Shown here piece after piece: positions 55,801 to 64,000 of a stretch of DNA of 64,000 nucleotides. Both the position numbers and the translations under genes were made by a program. Every line of letters starts with the position of its first letter. Within the stretch, counting starts at the first letter, position 1. The notes under the pieces were generated by a model. It saw only the letters and a list, made by a program, of their open reading frames with translations, was not told the DNA's origin and made no database searches. The DNA is taken from assembly GCF_042100115.1 (NCBI RefSeq), contig NC_091276.1, forward strand, positions 124,001-188,000, in the 5' to 3' direction. The stretch comes from Alternaria dauci. Taxonomy: Eukaryota; Ascomycota; Dothideomycetes; Pleosporales; Pleosporaceae.

Positions 55801-58449
55801 AAGTAAGGCTAAGTATAAAGTTTATCCTTAGATAACTTAGGGGTTAGTTCTTAGGAATAAGTAAGTATAATAGATAGGGTTAGTATAATAATATAATTAG
55901 AAGATTAATATAATATTATAAGAGGTTATATAAGAATAAAGTAGAATCCTTAGATTAACTACTAGAGTTTTATACTAAGATTAAGTTAAATATACTAAGC
56001 TAGAAGGGTTTAGTACCTAAGCTATATACTTAATAAGCGTCGTGCTTATATACGAGCGTATAAGTGCTCGTAGACGAGTAGTACTATATACGCTCTATAA
56101 TTAGCTAGTAAGTAGTACTCGTAGGTAAGTATCTACTTATAGGCTAGCGTCTAACTACTTACTAATAAGTAGTTACGTAACTATAGCGTAGTACTATACT
56201 ATAATCCTTTAACTATACTACTTAATCCTCTAAAGTACTTACACTTACCCCCTAACTCCTCTTAGGTGTAGATCGTAATAGTAGGCTTTACTTAAAGGTT
56301 AGTATTATTATTATTAAGGGTATAGTACTATAAGTATATATTAACTATCTCTTAAAGGTAAGTATAGAAGTGTATAAGGTAATTAATAAAGAAAAGAAGA
56401 GTAGTAAGCTATAAGGCACGTATTCTTATAGTATCTATTTTACTAGTCTACTTAATATAGGCACTAGTAGTATTTAGCGTAAATTAAGCTACTATAGCTA
56501 TAGTAATAGGGGCTTTTATAAGTATATAGAGCTACCTACTAGTATCTCTCTACTTATCGTAACTAGTAAGTTTATATATATAATACTACTTAGTTTAGTA
56601 GATCTAAGCTTAGAATAGTTAGTCTAGTATACGTAGTATTTAATAGTAGTAAAAACGTGTTATACAATCTATAGTAGTCTAATTACTATATAGTTATTAT
56701 AGCTTCTAATACTACTAACCCTTTATATAGTATACCTACTATCTTTTTCTAAATATATTATATAAAAGAAGTAGATTACTATAGTTTCCTACGTGTAGCT
56801 GCCTAAGTATATATATTAGAGGTATTAATACTAAGTTCTTTTAACGCTAATCTAGTAGATAATAACCTAGAAGTCTTTACTTAAGTCTCTACGCTTATAT
56901 CTTAAGATATAGTAGTAACCCTACGCTCCTTATTTATATTACTTTAACTTACTAATATTTAGGCGTATAATAGGCTAATATTCTTTTCCTAGCTTATAAT
57001 TAACCTAGGTTAGAATATTAGTAAAACTTAGGTAACCTAGGGCGTATAATTCTAAATTACCTAAATTACTTTATTAGCTTTTAAACACTTAAAGATAGCT
57101 GTAAACTTAGAGTCTAGGGCTTAAAAGTTAAGATTATTATTAAAAATATTCTTAAGAGCGTTAGCTAGCTCCTATAAGCTTTAGGTTATAATTTTATAAT
57201 TACTATATATAGAGATTACTAACTATTTTAACTACGTCTCTCTTATATAAAGCTCGTCTCTTAGGTAAAGTAATAGCTATTTCTATAAGTTTAGGGATAG
57301 ATATTAATATTATAGGTAATAGACCTACCTAATTATATCTTAGAGTTATAAGGGAGTAAGTAGTAAGGGAGTATAAAGATTAAAGTTACTATTCTTAACT
57401 AGCTATATATAACACTATACTAGATAAACTTAATAAAACTAATCTATATAAAAATAATAAGTAATTTCCTATAAGTAGTATCTATATACACGCGTATAAA
57501 GGTAGTAATATAGTATAAATTCTATTCTCTAACTTATTAGTCTACTTAATCTACTTCGTATCTACTAAGCACGTAGAGTAGTAAGTAACTATCCTATAGA
57601 AGTAATGTAAAAGCGCTTTAGGATTATACTATACTTAGAGTAGCTTCTTCTTCTTTATTATACTTAAGTCTTTATAAAATACCTATATTAGCTTCTATTA
57701 TATCTAAACCCTATCCTTCTTAGCGTATATAATACAGCCTCTATAGCTAGAATAAGTTCTCTATAGATAAAAAAAGAGCCCTCTTATTATTAAGGTAATA
57801 TTCTAGTAGGCTAAGAACGTAAGGTAAGGGCTTTTTACGTTTTAAGAGCTACGTAGGGTCTTAGCTGTAATATATCTAAGTAGACTAAGCTAGTCCTTTT
57901 AAACCTCTATAATAGGATTATATATAAGGTTATAAGGAGAGGCTTAGTTTAACTTACTTTTAATTATAGGTTCCTAGGTAATAAGTAGCTAGTCTTTACC
58001 TTATATATAGATAAGCTACCCTCTATCCCTACCTATACGAAAGGAATAGTACTTAGCTACTAAGAGCTATAAACTTTCCTAGAATATAAGTAAGTTCTTA
58101 TAGCTAAGGTTAATAGCGCCTAAGTAAGGCTATAAATCCTTACTAGTTAGATAGCTTCTAGGCTTAGTCTTTATACTTATAATATAGGCTATACTTTATA
58201 ATAGTATAGTAGCTAGGATAGATAAAAGGCTATATAGAATTTAAGGAGGGGAGTAATAATTAAGCTCTAATTAAGGGTAGAAGAAGTATATAAGGAGCTA
58301 AAAACTTAGTACCCTTACCTAGCGTTATAGGCTTTAGTAAGATAGTAGGCTAGTCTAGGTATATATTAGGCTATATCCTACTATATAAAGAAATAAAGTA
58401 GCCTATCTCTAAAACTACTTATATTATACTTATAAAGATCTAACGCGTT
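55801..58449. repeat. RIPed tract with unidentified minus-strand coding remnants
   Basis: Readable minus-strand stretches occur around 57,450-57,850 (hydrophobic LLIGNYLLFLYRLVLLSLSS) but fit no family I know. A short tandem-like block of CGTA/CTCGTA motifs lies at 56,035-56,140. Nothing else is recognised. Confidence 0.45.
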
Positions 58450-61150
58450 AGGGAGACTATCTAAGAGGAGATTAAAAACTATCTTAAGCACCTATTCTAG
58501 TAGCCCTAGCCTAGCTTATAAAACCTTACTAAACTATACTACCTCTACTTATATTACTCTATCTATACTATTTACTATTATTAAGAGTATCTCTATTATA
58601 GAGGGTACTAGGTCTTACTCTTTAATCTTAATAGGTCTACTAAGACTCTTTTCCTTAGGCTCTTAGAGCTTAATCCTAAACTTAGCTATACTTAAAGAGG
58701 GCGGATAGGTCCTAAAACTTAGAAATAGAATAAGTAGACCTAGATTTAATAATAGCCTACCTTATAGTACGTAGTATAGCACTTTCCCTTCTCTAATATA
58801 CTTATTAATATTACGTTAAATACGCTTCTCGTTAATACTATATACCTTAGTAACCTTTCTTAAAATCTTATTCCTTACTATATCCTAAGCCTACTATTTC
58901 TTTTCTAAGGCGCTAAGTTCTTTATAGATATAATAGATCTTATTATTATATAGTATAGGTAGTAGTTCGTTATAGAGGCCCTACTTAAAGCTAGTAGTTA
59001 GCTTCTAAGTATATACTCTTTATTTCTCTTAGTTACTACTACGCTTCTCTCTTTAGAGCGCTACGATAGCCTATAGATATATCTTAAAGTAGTAGTATTT
59101 TACGTATTAATTTCTAGTAACTAGAAGGTAGCTCTAGCTCTCTAAGCTATCTAAATAAAGGTAGATATAAAAGAGCTTCTCTATAATAGGTTACTCTACC
59201 TCTTAATATACTTAATCTTTATATTTTATAATAAAAGCTAGTTTAAGTAAGTTAAGGATATAGGGTAACCTAATCTTATATATATACTATAAGATCCTTA
59301 GATACTATCTATAAGAGATCTTAGCTAGCTTTTAGAGAAGTACTTTATATAGTACTTTAAGATTAAAGTTCTTAAGCTTTAATATAGAGATCTTATTACT
59401 TTACACTTACACTTATATATCTAAATAGGCCCTATCTAGTCTAGTATTAATCTATTAGGAAGCTACTAGTCTACTAGAGATACTAAATTATTTAAGAATA
59501 GAGTTACGTTAAAGAGGTGCTAATAGCTCTCTTAAGAGGCGTAGGCGTAATTCTTAAGAGGATAGAATATTCTATAGTAGCTACTACTAGAAGTAAGCCT
59601 CTATAATCTAAATAGAGAGAAGGGTACTTTCTATATATAGGCTAATATTATAGGGCTATAGAGAGTTAGTTAACACGAAGATAGAGGTAAGCAGATTTTA
59701 TATATTAATATACTTTATCTCCTACTTAGAAGGCGTTAGGCCTAGATATAGAAGGTTTACTATATAGCTACTAAGAATAAACAGCGTCTTTCTCTTTAAA
59801 GCTCCTAGTATAAGTAGTAGTAAAGCCTCTCTACTTTAGTGTAAGATAATTATAAAGCTTTTAACTAAGTTCTCGTCTAGTAGTAATCTTCTATTACTTA
59901 TAGTTAGATTAACTTCTAGTATATAAAGTAGACTAGGAACTAATAAGTAGATTAGGCTATAAAGGAGTCTTAGCGTAAGAGGCCTCCTTTCTACTAGAGG
60001 TAAAAGGAGCTCTTAGACCTCTATACTATCTATATCTTCTATAATTTTATATAGAAGATAAAAGTTTAAATAGTAAGTAAAGTCTAGATATTCTTAGAAT
60101 ATTAGATTATCACTAAAGCTTTATATATAAGTTTAATTAGTTAGATATTACTTATTATAGGTAGCTATAGTCTCTTTAATACCTATATATAACTTATACT
60201 ATATTAGACTACTATATAAGTCTTTAAATACTTTATTAAAGAACTAGGTATTATATATTACTATCTCTTTACTATTACTATTCTTAACTTCTATTCTACT
60301 AGCTAGTAAGATAGATACGTCTAGCTCTACTAAGTCTATATATAGCTAATTAAATAGGGTATAATATAAAGATTTAGCTCCTAAATAGAATCTACTATAT
60401 TCTAAGTCTTCTACCTAATATAGGGTGTTAACCCTAGACTAAGTATTATCGTAAGGGGGTTAGTAAGTTTAGGTAACTAAAGCTCCGCTAAAGACTTAAG
60501 CTAGCTATATATATATATATTTATTACATTTATTAGTAGTAGTCCTTATTTTATAGAGTATAGAAGTAGGTTCTTCTTACCCTAGTAGGTATCTTCTTTA
60601 CACTACCTTAATCCTATAAATATTCTCTATTAGTATTTCGCCTAATAATACTAGATCTCTAAATAGGATCTCTAAAGTTATAGTTACTATTATATAGTTA
60701 CTAAAGCTTACTTTATTAGGTATAGTTAAAGATATTCCCTAATAGTTATTATTAGACTCTAACCCTATCTCCTACTTAGTAATAAAGAGTGAGGCTAGGG
60801 AAGTAAGCTAAGGAGTAGACGTAATATAGTAGGAAGACTTTTATACCTCTTAGTTAGCGCTACCTATACCTATAGGCTACTAGCCTAGTACTATACCTAC
60901 TTAAGTAGCTTCCTTAAGAGAGAGTTTCTATTAGGCGTCCTTCTTTAAGTAATTAAGTGTATCTACTAGGGTAGTAAGGTTATTATAGTTAATTATATTA
61001 CTTACTTATAACTAATTATCTATAAAACGCTTTAGCTAGTTAGATACTTCTATTATAGTATTTTATTAATTAATAAGTATACACCTTAATTAGTTCTAAG
61101 GCTAAAGATAAAGAACTATTTAGTACTACTATATTAGTAGGTTAAATAGG
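58450..61150 (-). pseudogene. Long RIPed gene of unknown family
   Basis: The minus strand reads as one long protein past stops. Examples are YLKKDA..KLSLKEAT near 60,950, LLLDENLVKSFIIILYQSREAL near 59,870, IQIYKCKCKV near 59,400 and DLVPSIIEILLIIVNSIDRV near 58,600. It is rich in Leu and predicted helical. An un-RIPed fragment of the same sequence lies at 45,785-45,905. I do not recognise a domain. Confidence 0.45.
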
Positions 61151-61539
61151 TAATTAATTTTAGTAGACTTAGTAAGAGGCGTTCTATAGTTAAGTAAGCT
61201 ATACTAACTATTTACTCCCTACTAAAATCTATAGCCTACCTTACGCCGCGCTAGTATAGTCTATAGTAGATACGCCTACTTATTAGCTAGTAGCCTCTAC
61301 GTTCTCTAATATATAACCCTATCTAGCTTAGCGTAGCTAGTACTAGACTTTAAAGTCTTCTTACTTATTACGCTAGCCCTTTTCTAGAGTAGAGTAGTTA
61401 ATAGGAATAGTTTAAAGACGCCTTTACTACTCTTAATCTATCTACTATAGGCTAGATCTTAGATTATAAGAACTAGATATTAGACTATAGCTATAGATAA
61501 GGCTTTTAGAAAGTTATTTACTAAAGCTTAGTAGCTTAA
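61151..61539. repeat. RIPed spacer between divergent relics
   Basis: Lies between the 5' ends of the minus-strand unknown gene and the plus-strand channel-like gene, so both promoters may once have been here. Nothing identifiable. Confidence 0.35.
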
Positions 61540-64000
61540 TAGTATTTCTTTAAGCTTATTTATAGCTTCTATCTCCCTCTCTATAGTTATATTTATAGTC
61601 TAAGTCCTTATATTTCTTTATATCTAAAAACGCTTCCTTAACCTCTAGTAAGCTTACGGTATTTTACCTAGTTATATACTAATAATTATAGTTCTACTAT
61701 TCTAGATTATCTAGACAAGGCCTATATAACCTAGAAAAGATATATAGTAACTAACCTTCTTTAATTTAACCGCCGCTATAAATATCTTAATAGATACTTC
61801 TTTTACTAGTACCTATAGTTACTAATCCTAATCTTTACTCCTACTTTACTTCTAATAATACTAATCCTTATCCCCTTAAACTATATTAATAGAAAAACTA
61901 CTATACGTAGAGTAAGTAAGCTTAATACCCTAGGGTAGTCTAACGTTAGCCTTAACTAAGTAGACTAGTACTAGGTTTATCTTATACTAAGTCTACTCTT
62001 TACTAGCTATATTTACTAGATTATCTAGAGTAAGCTTACCTTTTATATTATAGCTTAGTAGTACTTACCTAATATAATATTATATATAGTACTCTTTAAC
62101 TCTTTACCTAATAACTAGATATTTAAGAAAATACTTATATATTAACTCTAGGTCTTTCCTAGTAAGACTACTACTATTTCCTTTAATTATAACTATAGCG
62201 CTATTTCCTAGCTAGTAGTAAGGTAGGAATACTTAGCTAGTACCCTTAAGGCGGCTAAGACTACTAATATAAAGAAGGCTTTTAGAGTAGGTATATAGAA
62301 GTAAGCTAGAAAGTTAAGTATTATTAAAGAGCGTAGGCGCTTAAGTTACTAGTTATAGAGCCTCCTAAATCTCTTTACCTAGCTAAGACTTAAAAAGCTT
62401 AACCTTACCCTAATTTACTAGGAGAAGCTTCGTAAGACTAGTAAGAAGATTAACCTCTATTATAAAATATAAGATAAATTTCTATTACTATAGTCCGCCT
62501 TTATTACCTTCGCTAACCTATCTACTACCTATATAGTATACTAGATAGTAATTTATACTAGTTTAGGCTACGTAACGCCTCGTATAATACCTTTATCTAT
62601 AGATAATATAGTATAGAGTAATATTAATATTACGTAGTAGGATAGGACTATATATACTATACTTTTAAATATACTTATTTTTATAATAGTAGCTACTTAT
62701 ATTATACTAGTAGCTCTAGTAGGACTCCTCTCCTAGATTATCTATATTACTTAGGTAGTATCTTAGCTAAGCTAGATTAATAAGCTTCTAGAGTCTCTCC
62801 TAGGCCTACTATAAGGTGTACTCCCCCCTATACTAGTAGCTATTCTAATAAGAAGGTTTATTTCCCTACTAGATTACCTTATCTAAAAGTAGGGTATCCC
62901 TTCTAGGAGCTAGATTAACCTTAAGATATAAGACTATTACTTTTACTTTCTCTTTATCTAGGTAACCCTTATAGTGTCTTTATCTATAGGGCTTACTACT
63001 ATTATAAATAAAATAGTAAGGGGAGCTTCGCTAGCTATAACCTTAGTAAAAAACTTACTAAAAGTAAGTAATTACTTCCTTTCCTACCTTCTCTTATAAG
63101 CTCTATCTATAAGCGCTAGCTTATTATTATAGATAGACTATCTACTTAGAAGGTTTATACTTAGCCTAATCTTTAATAAGTTAGTTATATAGATAATAAT
63201 ATATAAGAGAGGTTAGGATCTCTAATAAGGTACCTTCGTACCTATCTTTATAAACTTCTCCTATATTAGTAAGTTTAAACGCTAGAGGCGCTAGTGTAGT
63301 ATATACTAAGATAGATAGGACTCCTCTACGCTATTATCTTACTAATTATTCTTTCTTTCTAGGTTCTTACTAGTAGCTTATTCTAGATTATCTACTCTTA
63401 TTTAAGAATACTCCTTACTACGTAGGACTATAGGGGCCTCTTCTATCCTAAAGTACTTAAACATCTCTTAGTAGGCCTATACCTAATATAAGCTTATCTT
63501 ATAGCCCTATTTCTTCTTATATAGGACTTATAGGGTAACGCTAGATATATTAGATAGGCGTATATTATAATACTTACTATAGGACTAACTATTATATACT
63601 ATTACTTACTTTATAAAGTATTTAATCTATTACTAAGCTTCTCTCCTACTACACTTAAGGGTACGTTAGCTAAGGATATAATATTATCCCCTCCCTTTCT
63701 ATATAAGGCGCTTACGTTAACCCTAGTAGTTTATATTCCTAGTAATAAGGATAGACTTAGCTCTACTTAAGCACTATAGCTTAGGGAGGAACTAAAAGGG
63801 GTAACTATATCCTATATAGACGTAGTTATTACTATATTAGGTAAGATATAGTTATTATAGAGTTTATAAAACTAAAATCTTAGGATCTACTATTATTCTT
63901 TTCTATATAAATATAGTAGCTAGTAATATTATTTATATAGCTCTTACTAATACGTAGTATAGCTAACTAATCTAATCTTTATATAATAATTTCTAGCTAG
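61540..64000 (+). pseudogene. RIPed CSC1/OSCA-type membrane channel, 3' end outside window
   Basis: The suppressed-stop plus reading begins with a membrane segment SLSLFIASISLSIVIFIVQV near 61,550. A cytoplasmic domain follows (SLPNNQIFKKILIYQL, IKERRRLSYQL, SAFITFANLSTTYIVYQI). From about 62,650 come membrane segments: ILNILIFIIVATYIILVALVGL, LLGLL.GVLPPILVAILI, the charged GIPSRSQINLKIQDYYFYFLF and VTLIVSLSIGLTT. KNLLKVSNYFLSYLLLQALSISASLLLQI closes the clear part. This block order is that of the RSN1_7TM/DUF221 region of fungal CSC1/OSCA calcium-permeable, mechanosensitive channels. Very many RIP stops are present. The sequence runs to the window edge. Confidence 0.78.

Noticed and set aside
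56035..56140. Possible tRNA or hairpin RNA in the CGTA-rich block
   Set aside because: No cloverleaf or conserved box A/B could be drawn. It looks like a mutated simple repeat.
1..64000. Telomeric repeats, rRNA or tRNA genes
   Set aside because: No TTAGGG runs, and no rRNA or tRNA signature found by eye on either strand.

Overview
This window looks like a RIP-scarred accessory region of a filamentous ascomycete genome (Pezizomycotina, perhaps Dothideomycetes; the class is an inference). Most of 163-11,000, 20,000-21,600, 29,350-32,050, 46,000-52,020 and 52,510-64,000 contains almost no CpA or TpG and is dense in TA, TAG and TAA. That is the signature of repeat-induced point mutation (RIP: C to T on either strand, mostly in CpA). 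Genes in these tracts can be read only by looking past in-frame TAA/TAG codons that replace Trp and Gln. Introns are short, with GTRNGT donors and CTAAC-like branch points.

Layout. 1-162 is the un-mutated 3' end of a gene. 163-11,000 is RIPed and holds a DUF3435 tyrosine-recombinase-like gene, a P-loop ATPase and a solo LTR with a 5-bp target duplication. 11,000-19,600 is less mutated: a degraded nuclease-like gene, a small RNase III-domain gene with one nonsense codon, an unknown protein and a secreted CAP/PR-1 gene killed only by nonsense changes. 20,200-21,510 is a RIPed GH18 chitinase. 22,200-23,520 has small gene relics, 24,002-24,716 a MITE, 26,230-27,110 a Fot1/pogo relic, and 29,620-32,050 a RIPed coiled-coil gene.

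The core is a nested transposon stack at 33,140-45,733. A pogo-like element (TA target duplication, about 47-bp TIRs) is split in its 5' leader by a 10.74-kb segment (34,915-45,654), which has its own 28-bp TIRs and TA duplication. Removing that segment rejoins the outer element cleanly. The segment carries a zinc-finger-like relic, a second nuclease-like gene, a BTB gene, a Fot1-like transposase with a long ORF, a 38-bp minisatellite invaded by another pogo element (again with a TA duplication), and a five-exon NmrA-like gene. The NmrA-like gene is the only complete gene I can reconstruct in the window.

The right third is a RIPed Ty3/Gypsy chromovirus on the minus strand (46,339-53,592). It is interrupted by a nearly pristine solo LTR that must have arrived after the RIP. 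Beyond it are RIPed remnants of an LPMO-like secreted protein, an unknown long minus-strand gene and a plus-strand CSC1/OSCA-type channel that runs to the window edge. Overall the window reads as a gene and transposon graveyard, with one apparently functional gene carried inside a large TIR-bounded insertion.
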